Virus record (IMG/VR): IMGVR_UViG_3300043446_006169
Span: 1 to 42,729 of that record
From: a virus
Length of the DNA: 42,729 nt
Strand: one strand, 5' to 3'
Both the position numbers and the translations under genes were made by a program. The notes below the pieces were generated by a model, which had not been told where the DNA came from, searched no databases, and saw only the letters and a program-made list of their open reading frames with translations. This document shows positions 1 through 7,973 of this stretch, one piece after another (the stretch's first letter is position 1; each line of letters begins with the position of its first letter).

Positions 1-37
1 GTGCGAGGTATCGGTTCGACTCCGATTGCTCACTCCA
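1..37 (+). tRNA. 3' part of a tRNA, cut by the window edge
   Basis: Positions 10-14 (ATCGG) pair with 22-26 (CCGAT) around the 7-nt loop TTCGACT, a canonical T arm. It is followed by a 7-nt acceptor strand (27-33), a discriminator T (34) and an encoded CCA (35-37). The anticodon, D arm and 5' acceptor strand lie outside the window, so the isotype cannot be read. The next gene starts 6 nt later. Confidence 0.85.
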
Positions 38-42
38 ATTTT

Positions 43-678
43 ATGTACTTCATCTATGACACAGAGACCTCGGGCGTTGGGCCCACGGCCCACCTAATGC
101 AGGTGGCCGCTATCGTGCTGGACGTCAATCTCGTCGAGGTCAGCAGCTATAGCGCCATGGTCAAGTTGCCTGACGAGTGCGAAATCCACCCGAAGGCCCT
201 CGAGGCCCATGGCCTGACTCGCGAACGTGTCAACGCCGAAGGGATCGATTGCCCGACCGCCCTCTGCGCGCTGCGCGCGCTGGCCCGGGGGCCCGGGGCC
301 CCGGCCGCCCTCGCCATTGCGTTCAACAACAAATTTGACATCGCCATGCTTGGGGCCATGTCTGAGCGGTACAAAACACCCAACCCGCTTGAGGGCTTGG
401 GCCACTTGTGCATGATGACCAAGATGACCGACATCTGCAAGTTGCCGGGCAAATGGCGCGGCTCCTACAAGTGGCCCAAGCTGCAAGAGGCCTACATGTA
501 TTGTTATAGTCGGCCCTTTGAAGGTGCCCACGACGCCCTTTCGGACGTTAGGGCCACGGCGGCAGTTTGGCGTTGGTACCAGGCGCACACGGCGAAGCCG
601 AGCGCCGGTCATAAGGATTCAATTCAGCAAGCCCTAGCCATGGGCCATGCCGCAATTGCCAACCTTACTCTTGTATGA
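43..678 (+). CDS. DnaQ-like 3'-5' exonuclease (DEDDh family)
   Basis: The 211-aa protein has the three exonuclease motifs of the DnaQ/RNase T fold: Exo I YDTETSG (D6, E8) right at the N-terminus, Exo II AFNNKFDIAML in the middle, and Exo III AHDALSDVRA, where His and Asp five residues apart mark the DEDDh subtype. The family removes nucleotides from DNA or RNA 3' ends with two metal ions. The open frame extends upstream to a GTG at position 1, but that part runs through the tRNA, so ATG 43 is chosen. It overlaps the next gene by ATGA. Its place beside the terminase genes rather than the replication genes is unusual; a role in trimming packaged DNA ends or degrading host nucleic acid is only inference. 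The polymerase on the other strand has its own proofreading-type domain. Confidence 0.85.
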   Translation: MYFIYDTETSGVGPTAHLMQVAAIVLDVNLVEVSSYSAMVKLPDECEIHPKALEAHGLTRERVNAEGIDCPTALCALRALARGPGAPAALAIAFNNKFDIAMLGAMSERYKTPNPLEGLGHLCMMTKMTDICKLPGKWRGSYKWPKLQEAYMYCYSRPFEGAHDALSDVRATAAVWRWYQAHTAKPSAGHKDSIQQALAMGHAAIANLTLV

Positions 679-1070
679 ACCAAATTGACCAAATGGTGGC
701 CCTTTACGAGACGGGCGCGAGCCCGGACGTGATCGCTAAGGCCATGGACCTGAGTGTCGATGTGGTCCAGACGGCCCTGTACGAGGGCTCGGCCAAATTT
801 CGTAAGTCAACCCGTGTGGTCGACCCGACCAAACCGGTCGAGGAGGAAATGCTGGACATTATGATTGACGTGGCGCGCAACTCGGACAACGGGTTTTTGA
901 GGTTGGCCGCGGCCCGAACTGTGCGCGACGACAAATTGGGGCGGCGGGATGCGGTCCAGGTAGACGCGGGCGGTGTCCTTGCGGCCATTGGTACGCTGGG
1001 CGCCCGCTTTGCCGAATTGGAAAAACGCCGAAGGGAATTTAATGAAGGTCGAACCATCACAGTCAGTTAA
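675..1070 (+). CDS. probable terminase small subunit
   Basis: 131 aa. The first 45 residues look like a helix-turn-helix (IAKAMDLSVDVVQTAL), the rest is charged and helical with a C-terminal part (ELEKRRREF) likely to form a coil. It starts by ATGA overlap with the exonuclease, and its end overlaps the start of the large terminase (ATG 1042). HTH proteins of this size immediately before TerL are usually TerS, which recognises the packaging site and stimulates the motor. There is no sequence signature that proves it, so the call rests on the HTH and position. Confidence 0.65.
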   Translation: MNQIDQMVALYETGASPDVIAKAMDLSVDVVQTALYEGSAKFRKSTRVVDPTKPVEEEMLDIMIDVARNSDNGFLRLAAARTVRDDKLGRRDAVQVDAGGVLAAIGTLGARFAELEKRRREFNEGRTITVS

Positions 1071-2685
1071 TCCTTTGGCCGTCCTGTCGCAAATACGGGA
1101 CGCTTGGGACTTTTGTCAACTTTTTTTCCCGGACCTTCAGCCCTATAGGTGGCAGATCGAAGAACTCTTAAGGCTCTCGGGCTATGAGGACCCTTACGAC
1201 GAGGCCTCTAAGCGCGAGGCCACGGTCCAGACGCCCCTCCAATATACCCTTTGTGCGGCCAACGGCTCAGGCAAGGACCAGATCGTGCTGGCCGTCTGGG
1301 CCCTTTATTGCGTTTGCTGCAAGCCGTGGTTTCACTGGATCGGGACTTCGTCGTCCTACACCCAGCTGCACGAACAGACGTGGCGCCACATTGAGGAGCG
1401 GGCCAAAATGGTCAATGCGGGCCTGCACCCAAAATTCCTCAAAATCAACAAGCACAAGATCAGGTGCTCGGTCACCAAGTCCGAAATCACGATGTTCCGT
1501 ACGGACGAAGGCGGCAAAACTGAGGGTTGGCATCCGCTCAAGGCCGGGTTTGGGATGGCCATCGTCCTGAACGAATGTAAGTCGCTGGAACACGAGCTGG
1601 TCCTGTCCTTCAAGCGCTGTCACGGTTACACGCACTGGGTCAACATCAGTTCGCCGGGCGACCCTCAGGGCTACTTCTACGACAAATGCACGCGGCCTGA
1701 CCACGTTTACCCACAGCGCATGGTCATGGGCCAGTCGTATTTTAGGCGCGTGGACTATACGCAGTGCCCGCACCTATTCCACGAGTTCGAGCGCGACGTC
1801 AAGGAGTTTGGCCTCGAGTCGCCCTACATTCAGTCCTCGTATCTGGCCCAGTTTTGTGTCACGAACCAGCTGCACATCATCTCGCCCGAGCGCATTACTT
1901 ATAAGTATCCGGCCCCGGCGTCATACGGGATGCCGCGCCGTGCCGGGCTGGACCTGGCCCTTGGTGGCGATGCGGTCGTGCTGTCAATTTGGGAAGGCAA
2001 CGAGTTCATCAAGGAACTTGAGTTCTTTGAGCGCCATGAGCCCACATTGACGCGCCTTCTTGTTGGAGTTATTGAGCAAGAGCGCCTGGCCCCGGCCCAA
2101 GTTTTTGCTGACGCCGGAGGCACAGGAACGCCCATCATCCAGCGTATGCACGATGAAGGCTGCCCGGTCAATGGCGTCCTGAATCAACAGGCCGCGCGCA
2201 ACAAGCGCGTGTTCTACAACCGAGGCGCCGAGCTGGCCTGGAACTTTCGCATGTTGGTCTACAACCAGACGCTCAATCTGGAACGGGCTTCGGCCAAGCT
2301 CAAGCGCCAGATGGGTATGCGCTATTACAAGATCAAGGATGGCAAGATCCTCCTTGAGTCCAAGGGCGACTTTAGGGCCCGGGCCGCTTTCTCGCCAGAC
2401 CACTTCGATGCGGCCATTTTGGCAAATGCGGGCCTAAACCAATACATTTTCAATGAGGCCGGGGCCTCAACAACGTCAGAGGAAACAAAACGCAAAATGC
2501 CCAATTCATTCTGGGCTGACTGGAATAGTATTTATGGAGACATTGATGACACCACCGCAAGGGCCGGAGCTTACCGCTCCGGAGGGTTCTTTGGACAACG
2601 GTCAATTGGAACAAAGATTCAAGGCATTACTGACCGATTGGGCAAAGCACGAAACGGTCTTGCACATGAATCGGGACGCGTATGA
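1042..2685 (+). CDS. terL: terminase large subunit (packaging ATPase/nuclease)
   Basis: 547 aa. The ATPase domain has a Walker A-like AANGSGKD (residues 72-79) and Walker B IVLNE (174-178, with catalytic E178). The nuclease domain has the acidic residues expected of an RNase H fold: GLDLALGG (D304), VFADAGG (D357) and FSPDHFDAA (D453, D456). It drives DNA into proheads at the portal and cuts the concatemer. An upstream in-frame start at 973 lies deep inside the preceding gene; ATG 1042 has GAAGGG 6-11 nt upstream and gives a normal TerL length. The 3' end overlaps the portal gene start. The Asp after the P-loop Lys, in place of Ser/Thr, is a variation seen in some terminases. Confidence 0.95.
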   Translation: MKVEPSQSVNPLAVLSQIRDAWDFCQLFFPDLQPYRWQIEELLRLSGYEDPYDEASKREATVQTPLQYTLCAANGSGKDQIVLAVWALYCVCCKPWFHWIGTSSSYTQLHEQTWRHIEERAKMVNAGLHPKFLKINKHKIRCSVTKSEITMFRTDEGGKTEGWHPLKAGFGMAIVLNECKSLEHELVLSFKRCHGYTHWVNISSPGDPQGYFYDKCTRPDHVYPQRMVMGQSYFRRVDYTQCPHLFHEFERDVKEFGLESPYIQSSYLAQFCVTNQLHIISPERITYKYPAPASYGMPRRAGLDLALGGDAVVLSIWEGNEFIKELEFFERHEPTLTRLLVGVIEQERLAPAQVFADAGGTGTPIIQRMHDEGCPVNGVLNQQAARNKRVFYNRGAELAWNFRMLVYNQTLNLERASAKLKRQMGMRYYKIKDGKILLESKGDFRARAAFSPDHFDAAILANAGLNQYIFNEAGASTTSEETKRKMPNSFWADWNSIYGDIDDTTARAGAYRSGGFFGQRSIGTKIQGITDRLGKARNGLAHESGRV

Positions 2686-4342
2686 ACTTGATATCACTGT
2701 GGCCGAGGCCCGCCAGAAAAAAATGGTCCTGGGCAATGAAACTTTCATTGGGCGCCGGGTTATTGCAGAAAACATAAAACGCGAGCTGCCCGTCTTTATT
2801 CAGTACCTCAAAGGTTCATATCGCCATGTGACGGCCTCAAGCAGTATTGTACCTCTTGAGTCCCTTAATGTTATCGAGGCCGAGGTCACAAAGGCGATTC
2901 GGTCTGGACCTTGGTTGGCAACCCACATTAAAACCGCTAACGCCATGGGCCTACATGGGCGTGGTGTTTTTATGGTCATCCCCGATGCAGAAAATCCGCT
3001 GGACACTGACGTGGTTTATGTGCCCACGACTGATTTCATTGTGCCCGTCAACTCTCGTGATTTTCAGCAGGCGCCCATGCTGGGTGTCCGCTACATGATT
3101 TCGGAGTCTCAATTTAAGGACTGGGCCAAAGAGTATAAGTGGAAGGCCGACAAGGTTAAGGCCATTCTTGACTCCCAGCCCTCGGCTGATTCCGTTTATC
3201 GGAATTTCAAAGTCTATGTCGTAATGACCAAAACGCCTATCGGCATTCAGCAGTTTTGGTACAGTGAGGACCCGAACCAAATGTTATCGGACCCTGTGCC
3301 CTTGTTCATAGGCAAAATGGCCGCGGCCCCAGTTGACCCCATGAATCCGGTCCCGGACCAATTTGTGCCCGTGCCCACTGACGTTTATCCCATTTTCCCT
3401 ATCTTTTACGAAATTACCGAGAATCCGGTCCTCGTGGAAATTAAGGGCCGGGCCCATGCCGACATGCATGACCAAGAGGCCTTGACAATGGGCTGGACCT
3501 CGTACGTGAACGGGATGATTCGGGCCTCGGAGCTGTTTGCGGCCCGGGACCAACAGGCCGTCGTGGAAAATCCTGAGACTCTACAAACCAGCGTCCTCAT
3601 CAAGCCGGGCGTGGTCACAAAGGAGAAGCTCATTTTCTATACACCTCCGGCCCCTGACGCTGGGTGCCTGATGGCCCTGCAGGCCCTGCGAACAGAAAAC
3701 TCGTCGGGCGCGGGCCAAACTGACTTTGCGGCGGCCAATCGCCAAGACTCTCGCAAAACGGCCACAGAACTCAATGCGGCCAAAGAGCAGGCGGTCCAGC
3801 ACCAAACCGTCCCGTTGACGAATTTCGCCATCGGTTATGCTGAGTTGTTGAAGTTTCGTTGGTCCATTGTTGTCCACAATGTGATGTCGGGCTTTAACAC
3901 AAAATTCTTGGCCGATCGGCCTGAAATCCGGGCCGTTCTAGACAAGGTGGAAATTTTGCCGGCGGGCGATGTGGACTATGTGGCCCGCAGTGAAAAGTTG
4001 ACTAAGTACACAAACTTTTATCAACTTTTTGCCAATACGCCCGTCGGCATTTATTTCCTTCGCAAGATCCTTGAGTTGGCCTTCCCTGATGAGTATCAGC
4101 AAATGGCCCCAATGCTGCAGGACAACAGCCGGGCCGTGGGCCAACTTATGCTGGAACTGCTTAAGGCCCTGCCGCCCGAAATCCTTCAGGCCCTGCCGCC
4201 TGATGTCCAAGGCAAATTTCAACAAACCATCCAAACCGCCGAACAACTTTATGGAAATCCCGCCGGAGGCCCTGCCCCTGATGCATCACGAATGGGTCAA
4301 TCACCCAATAACGCAGCTCAAGCTCAGGGCCCTACACAATAA
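2546..4342 (+). CDS. portal protein
   Basis: 598 aa from ATG 2546, which has GGAG 6 nt upstream; the frame is open to 2453, and ATG 2534 and 2668 are alternatives. If 2546 is right, the gene overlaps terL by 140 nt. The size, the position between TerL and scaffold, and the long central alpha-helical part (stem/wing, about residues 280-440, including an Arg/Asn/Gln-rich stretch near FAAANRQDSRKTATELNAAKE) fit a podovirus-type portal, the dodecameric DNA entry channel at one capsid vertex. The C-terminal 60 residues are rich in Pro, Gln and Ala, like the barrel and tail of other portals. I cannot name a closer family. Confidence 0.8.
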   Translation: MTPPQGPELTAPEGSLDNGQLEQRFKALLTDWAKHETVLHMNRDAYELDITVAEARQKKMVLGNETFIGRRVIAENIKRELPVFIQYLKGSYRHVTASSSIVPLESLNVIEAEVTKAIRSGPWLATHIKTANAMGLHGRGVFMVIPDAENPLDTDVVYVPTTDFIVPVNSRDFQQAPMLGVRYMISESQFKDWAKEYKWKADKVKAILDSQPSADSVYRNFKVYVVMTKTPIGIQQFWYSEDPNQMLSDPVPLFIGKMAAAPVDPMNPVPDQFVPVPTDVYPIFPIFYEITENPVLVEIKGRAHADMHDQEALTMGWTSYVNGMIRASELFAARDQQAVVENPETLQTSVLIKPGVVTKEKLIFYTPPAPDAGCLMALQALRTENSSGAGQTDFAAANRQDSRKTATELNAAKEQAVQHQTVPLTNFAIGYAELLKFRWSIVVHNVMSGFNTKFLADRPEIRAVLDKVEILPAGDVDYVARSEKLTKYTNFYQLFANTPVGIYFLRKILELAFPDEYQQMAPMLQDNSRAVGQLMLELLKALPPEILQALPPDVQGKFQQTIQTAEQLYGNPAGGPAPDASRMGQSPNNAAQAQGPTQ

Positions 4343-4466
4343 AGTCCAAACCGCTTTGGCGGACCTGACGGCCACCAGCGACACTGTTGAGCCCGAGGCC
4401 CTCCGCCTTAAACTCCGCCACTACAAAACACTAAACGAACTATACACATGTCTGACGAAACCTTGA
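4281..4466 (+). CDS. small protein overlapping portal and scaffold genes
   Basis: A 61-aa frame bridges the 105-nt gap between the portal stop (4342) and the scaffold start (4448) and overlaps both. It begins MHHEWVNHP and continues as a predicted helical, Leu/Lys/Arg-rich protein. GGAGG lies 11 nt before ATG 4281; an in-frame ATG at 4251 has no ribosome site. Small proteins of this type (an aromatic-HP start followed by helices) are common directly after podovirus portals, but their role is unknown to me. It is supported because it fills an otherwise uncoded gap in a genome that has almost none. Confidence 0.6.
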   Translation: MHHEWVNHPITQLKLRALHNKVQTALADLTATSDTVEPEALRLKLRHYKTLNELYTCLTKP

Positions 4467-5557
4467 ACGAACCACTGCCATCCTTCAGCGACATCGGCCT
4501 CAGCCCCACCGCTGGCCTCGACTCGGGAGGCGGCGCAGCCGCCGACCCATCGCCCTCCAATACTCTAAATGAGTCAGCGGCGCGCGGTAGCGCGCCGCAA
4601 ACTAGTTCCACTGATACACTTGAAGATGGTGACACCCAGGCGCCGCAGGCTGGCGCCGGGGCCGCGTCAGCGGCCGCCGGAGCGCCAGCAGGCGCCGGTC
4701 AAAACGCCCGTGCCCCAAAACTTGCGCAGATTAAAGATCCTGATCTGGCCAATGCCCTTAAGTTTTCCTCGAATGCCACCTTTGAGAAATTCTTCCCCAT
4801 CGCCCTTAAGTTGCAAAATGGCGATTTGGTCGATAAGGCAACGGTCGCAGAGCAGTTGACCGCTAAGGAAAATGAGCTTAAGGCCGCCTCCGAGGCCGCT
4901 AAGGCTGCTCGATATTTCGATCATGAAGAGGGCTATAAGCTCACGCCCGAATATGTCGAAGTGGCCAATCATGTGGCTGGCCTTTCGCAGGAACAGGAGA
5001 TGTGGATTGAGCAGGCGGCCTCTGTCGAACAGGGTAAGCCCTTCTATTTTCTGCAAAGGGGCCCCGATGGCAAACCTCAATGGGCTGGGCCCTATAATCC
5101 CGCCGATCATCCCGGCGTTTCGGCCCGCATTCAAGCTAAGATTTCTCAGGCCACGGCCATGATTCAGAACCTTAGTGGTAAGCTCAACACTTTGCCTGAA
5201 CAACATCGCTCAAAGTACAATGAGTTGAACACCAACCTTACCAAAATGGATACTGAAATTTTTGGTAATGTGAAAAACCCTGAGTTTCATACCCTTCAGG
5301 CCAATTACCTTAAGACGTTTCCAGCTTTTATGCAAGGGCGCCCAGAAATTGTGCTGCTCGCTAAAGCATTGGCTGGCGGCCAACTTCTTATGAAGCAAAA
5401 TCAAGCAATTCGTGCCGAGCTAGGTAAGCGTGGTGCCTTTAAAGCGGCCACCGGGGCCTCGGCCCCAAATCCTAATTCTTCTGGAACAGCAAATCCTGTT
5501 GATCCTAATGACACTAAAGCCCTCGTGTCTCAGTTGCACGCAATGGCTGCTCGTTAA
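4448..5557 (+). CDS. capsid scaffolding protein
   Basis: 369 aa. The N-terminal 85 residues are low complexity (Ala, Gly, Pro, Ser, Asp), followed by a long helical region with a coiled-coil segment (ENELKAASEAAKAA, near residue 140) and another Leu-rich helical stretch; a small Ala/Asn/Pro-rich tail closes it. Placement between portal and major capsid protein and this architecture match T7 gp9-like scaffolds, which guide coat assembly around the portal and then leave the prohead. There is no clear ribosome site upstream (leader ACTATACAC), so translation is probably coupled to the overlapping small gene. A strong terminator follows the stop. Confidence 0.75.
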   Translation: MSDETLNEPLPSFSDIGLSPTAGLDSGGGAAADPSPSNTLNESAARGSAPQTSSTDTLEDGDTQAPQAGAGAASAAAGAPAGAGQNARAPKLAQIKDPDLANALKFSSNATFEKFFPIALKLQNGDLVDKATVAEQLTAKENELKAASEAAKAARYFDHEEGYKLTPEYVEVANHVAGLSQEQEMWIEQAASVEQGKPFYFLQRGPDGKPQWAGPYNPADHPGVSARIQAKISQATAMIQNLSGKLNTLPEQHRSKYNELNTNLTKMDTEIFGNVKNPEFHTLQANYLKTFPAFMQGRPEIVLLAKALAGGQLLMKQNQAIRAELGKRGAFKAATGASAPNPNSSGTANPVDPNDTKALVSQLHAMAAR

Positions 5558-5570
5558 GTAATTTGTACTC

Positions 5571-5597
5571 AAAGCCCCGCTTCGGCGGGGCTTTTTT
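5571..5597 (+). terminator. intrinsic terminator after the scaffold gene
   Basis: A GC-rich stem (AAAGCCCCGC with GCGGGGCTTT), a TTCG tetraloop and a run of six T form a canonical rho-independent terminator 13 nt after the scaffold stop. It separates the packaging/scaffold operon from the capsid cassette. Confidence 0.95.
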
Positions 5598-5598
5598 A

Positions 5599-5615
5599 TT
5601 GGCACGTTCTGTGCT
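5599..5615 (+). promoter_or_regulatory. sigma-54-like -24/-12 promoter upstream of the capsid gene
   Basis: TTGGCACG-TTCT-GTGCT matches 12 of the 14 defined positions of the sigma-54 consensus YTGGCACGrNNNTTGCW, with the obligatory GG (5601-5602) and GC (5613-5614) separated by exactly 10 nt. It starts directly after the T run of the scaffold terminator, and the predicted start of RNA is near 5626, about 80 nt before the capsid ATG. The same TGGCA-N7-TGCT element occurs twice more between genes (13411, and minus strand at 35931). Confidence 0.65.
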
Positions 5616-5707
5616 AATTCCCTTTCATAGCTTCTAAGCGCGTGAGCTGCGCATGGCTTCTACGTGTACGCGAGCCGGTACAAGAAACTGTCACAGCTTT
5701 CCTACTT

Positions 5708-7009
5708 ATGGCTACTATTCCCGCCATGCCTGCCATCGACATGAATGCATGTCAGGCCTGGACTCCGCAAGATATCGCTCTGTATAACGCGCTTCCCACT
5801 TGGATGGTTGAGCGCGAGGTCGCATTTCGTAAGAAATACGGCAATTTCCGCAAAATCTTTGGTTCCATTCCCTGGGAGCCAAACAAAGGTACCACCATTA
5901 CTGGTGTTATTACCGAACCTCCGCCCACCCTTCGCCAGTTTGCCTTCCCCACTGCTGTGGCCACGGCGCCTGCTAAGAAGGATATCATCCAGCATCGTGA
6001 GCGTACGTTCACGTATTCGCTTCGTCATCACAAGTTTGAATCGCCCGCCTTCCAATGGCTTCCGGCGTTTCAAGATTTCGTGAAGAATAAGATCGCGAAG
6101 AATTTGGATTACGTGATGAAATGGCAGGAAGAGTTTTCCTCCCAATTCTATCGTGGTTACATCTTCCATCAGTCGCCGGCCGTCATGTTCTGTGATCACA
6201 AGACCACGGTTATTGATGACTTGTGCCCCACTGGTGATGGCGACCCCACCTTTGCGACCGGTAAGTCAAACGCCTACCTTAAGGGTAAAGTGGTTGACAT
6301 GCTTTCGCCCGGTAATTTGAGTCTCAAGAATGTGTTTGCGGCATTGAATTATCTCGAGGAAGATTCACTCGCGACGCCGTATCAAGCCGGATCCCTTAAG
6401 GATGATTCGTTCCTTAATGATAAGTATCTTCTGATGACCTCGACTGAGGCCTGGAATAACTTCGTGAACGATCCTTTCCTGAAGGAAATGAAGACCTACG
6501 ACTTGAATGTCGTGACTGATGGCTTCAAGGGATCGCTTTGGGGCCGTGTTACTACGGCACTGCACTCGAATCCTCTTCGGTTCAGCGTGGACTCTGCCGG
6601 TACTGTTACTTGGCCCGCGCCTGAGGCCATTCAAGAAAATACCACGGCGGCCAATTTCGGTCAGACCGTTCGTAATCCTGCCTATCGCGATGCGCAATAT
6701 GAAATTGCGTTCTTGTGCGGTGGCCAAGGTTACTCCATTGTTGACGTTGGACCGCCTCCGAGCGAATTTGCTAAAGGCGGCGCTGACGCCGTCGGCTCCC
6801 TGAAGTGGAATGGGCGCCCGCGCATCACTGATCGGTTCAACGTGCCTTGTACGGATGATACCGCCACTGTGCGCTATGAGCCCAACACCTATGACGAGTT
6901 CCTCAAGACCATTAGTTTGATGGTCATGGGTATCGCCGGTGAAACTACCCGTAACGTGTTGCCCATCGTGTTCAAGCGTGCGCGCAACGTCACCACTTCC
7001 CTCCTCTAA
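5708..7009 (+). CDS. major capsid protein
   Basis: 433 aa. The call rests on size, position after scaffold, and composition: an N-terminal helical arm, a mixed alpha/beta body and no catalytic motif, as in HK97-fold coat proteins. I cannot align the fold by eye. The frame extends upstream to GTG 5642, but that part lies in the untranslated leader; ATG 5708 (context ACTTATG, no Shine-Dalgarno) gives a sensible N-terminus, MATIPAMPAIDM. It is the first gene of a two-gene unit bounded by terminators at 5571 and 7463 and preceded by a sigma-54-like promoter, which fits the very high output a coat protein needs. Confidence 0.8.
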   Translation: MATIPAMPAIDMNACQAWTPQDIALYNALPTWMVEREVAFRKKYGNFRKIFGSIPWEPNKGTTITGVITEPPPTLRQFAFPTAVATAPAKKDIIQHRERTFTYSLRHHKFESPAFQWLPAFQDFVKNKIAKNLDYVMKWQEEFSSQFYRGYIFHQSPAVMFCDHKTTVIDDLCPTGDGDPTFATGKSNAYLKGKVVDMLSPGNLSLKNVFAALNYLEEDSLATPYQAGSLKDDSFLNDKYLLMTSTEAWNNFVNDPFLKEMKTYDLNVVTDGFKGSLWGRVTTALHSNPLRFSVDSAGTVTWPAPEAIQENTTAANFGQTVRNPAYRDAQYEIAFLCGGQGYSIVDVGPPPSEFAKGGADAVGSLKWNGRPRITDRFNVPCTDDTATVRYEPNTYDEFLKTISLMVMGIAGETTRNVLPIVFKRARNVTTSLL

Positions 7010-7018
7010 TCTAAGACC

Positions 7019-7450
7019 ATGACTACTGCCTCTTTCTCTCTCGTGGCTGCCACGCCTCAGGTCCTCTTGACTGGGCGCTTTGTGGTTCGTCAAATCGTCA
7101 TTACGGCCGCTGCGGCGACTGTTGTGACTGTTTATGATGCGTCGACTACGTCGACCACTCAAAACAACCCGGTGTACAATTACCGGGCACGTAACAACTC
7201 CTATTCGCGTACTCGTGCTGCTATTACCGATGTTCTCGGTAATGCCAACGACTATACCTATTCTGGTATCGGCGATTCCGCAACTACTGTGGCCGCTAAC
7301 GCCACTTATCCGTTGCCAGTTCTTGACTCGTTGTCGCTTCCGGCTGCGGGCCAAACTATCGCAGACAATCGTCTGTGTCTTACGCGTGGCCTTATGGCCA
7401 ATGCCACTGTGGCCGCAACTATTCAGGTTACATACGATCCGTTGAACTAA
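7019..7450 (+). CDS. structural protein of the capsid cassette, possibly decoration
   Basis: 143 aa, rich in Thr, Ala, Val and Asn with alternating hydrophobic residues, so predicted mostly beta. It starts 9 nt after the major capsid stop and ends just before a strong terminator, so it should share the coat protein mRNA and its abundance. A head decoration or head-fibre role is inferred from that linkage only; no family is recognised. Confidence 0.55.
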   Translation: MTTASFSLVAATPQVLLTGRFVVRQIVITAAAATVVTVYDASTTSTTQNNPVYNYRARNNSYSRTRAAITDVLGNANDYTYSGIGDSATTVAANATYPLPVLDSLSLPAAGQTIADNRLCLTRGLMANATVAATIQVTYDPLN

Positions 7451-7462
7451 CCAACTCAGCCT

Positions 7463-7493
7463 AAGGGAGGGCCCAGCGGCCCTCCCTTTTTTT
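7463..7493 (+). terminator. intrinsic terminator closing the capsid cassette
   Basis: A 9-bp stem GGGAGGGCC / GGCCCTCCC with loop CAGC is followed by seven T. It ends the two-gene capsid transcript. Confidence 0.95.
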
Positions 7494-7497
7494 AATT

Positions 7498-7665
7498 ATG
7501 AATCGCACATCTCAACTTCGCCATCCTCGTGTTGGGGGCGGCGGCCAATTCAATACGTATTCGTCCACTTCGCAATCTGTGATGCGTCGTGAACATTCAC
7601 CCATCGGGAAACAACAGGTCCCGGCCCTTAAAAATGCGCGTAAGCCGCGCGGAAAGGTTGCATGA
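7498..7665 (+). CDS. small basic protein of unknown function
   Basis: A 55-aa frame starts at an ATG in the context TTAATTATG, which recurs at 18729 and 20777, and ends by ATGA overlap with the next gene. The product starts MNRTSQLRHPRVGGGG and ends in a Lys/Arg-rich tail. It fills the space between the capsid terminator and the fibre genes. No family is recognised; a small head or tail protein is possible. Confidence 0.6.
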   Translation: MNRTSQLRHPRVGGGGQFNTYSSTSQSVMRREHSPIGKQQVPALKNARKPRGKVA

Positions 7666-7973
7666 ACAGTGCTGTTGCTGCTAACAATTATCGCCTTGCG
7701 CATTTGGCCTATACGCGGTTTATACCTGCTGCTGGGCCATCTTCTGGAGGTAGTGGAGGCGCGGTTAGGGCAACAGTAGCTTCATTAAAGGCCATCCCAT
7801 CGGCGGATGGCCCTCTTCTTAATCAAGTTACTGTTCAAGGAAATCTAGCCGCCGGGGACGGTGGCGGTGGTATTTATACATGGTATGTCGGAGCAACTGA
7901 TGCTAATGACGATAATTCTGTAGTTCGACCTTCGGATTATACAACTGGTGGTTTGTGGAAAAAACTTCTATGA
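7662..7973 (+). CDS. small tail-fibre-associated protein
   Basis: 103 aa. The second half ([20 protein letters not shown] ... [10 protein letters not shown]) is the glycine-rich motif GDGGGGxYxW that phage tail spikes carry just before their beta-helix domains, ending with the GGxWK signature. The same motif is repeated in the next gene ([11 protein letters not shown]). The gene is joined to its neighbours by ATGA overlaps on both sides. It may be a short fibre or adaptor sharing the spike's N-terminal domain, or the remnant of an older spike gene replaced by the downstream one. Confidence 0.6.
   Translation: MNSAVAANNYRLAHLAYTRFIPAAGPSSGGSGGAVRATVASLKAIPSADGPLLNQVTVQGNLAAGDGGGGIYTWYVGATDANDDNSVVRPSDYTTGGLWKKLL

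Noticed and set aside
1-42. GTG at position 1 as start of the exonuclease gene
   Set aside because: That stretch is the 3' end of a tRNA, and the exonuclease fold begins at ATG 43.
973-1041. Longer N-terminus for the large terminase
   Set aside because: It lies inside the preceding gene and adds residues with no terminase character; ATG 1042 has a ribosome site.
1074-1092. GG-N10-GC match near the start of the terminase gene
   Set aside because: Only the bare GG and GC fit and the rest does not match; GGCC is so common here that such matches are expected.
2453-2545. Longer N-terminus for the portal protein
   Set aside because: The extension is basic, low complexity and out of frame with the coding signal of terL; ATG 2546 has GGAG at good spacing.
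7895-7915. GG-N10-GC followed by TAA just before the spike gene
   Set aside because: Inside coding sequence and missing the TGGCA core; treated as chance.
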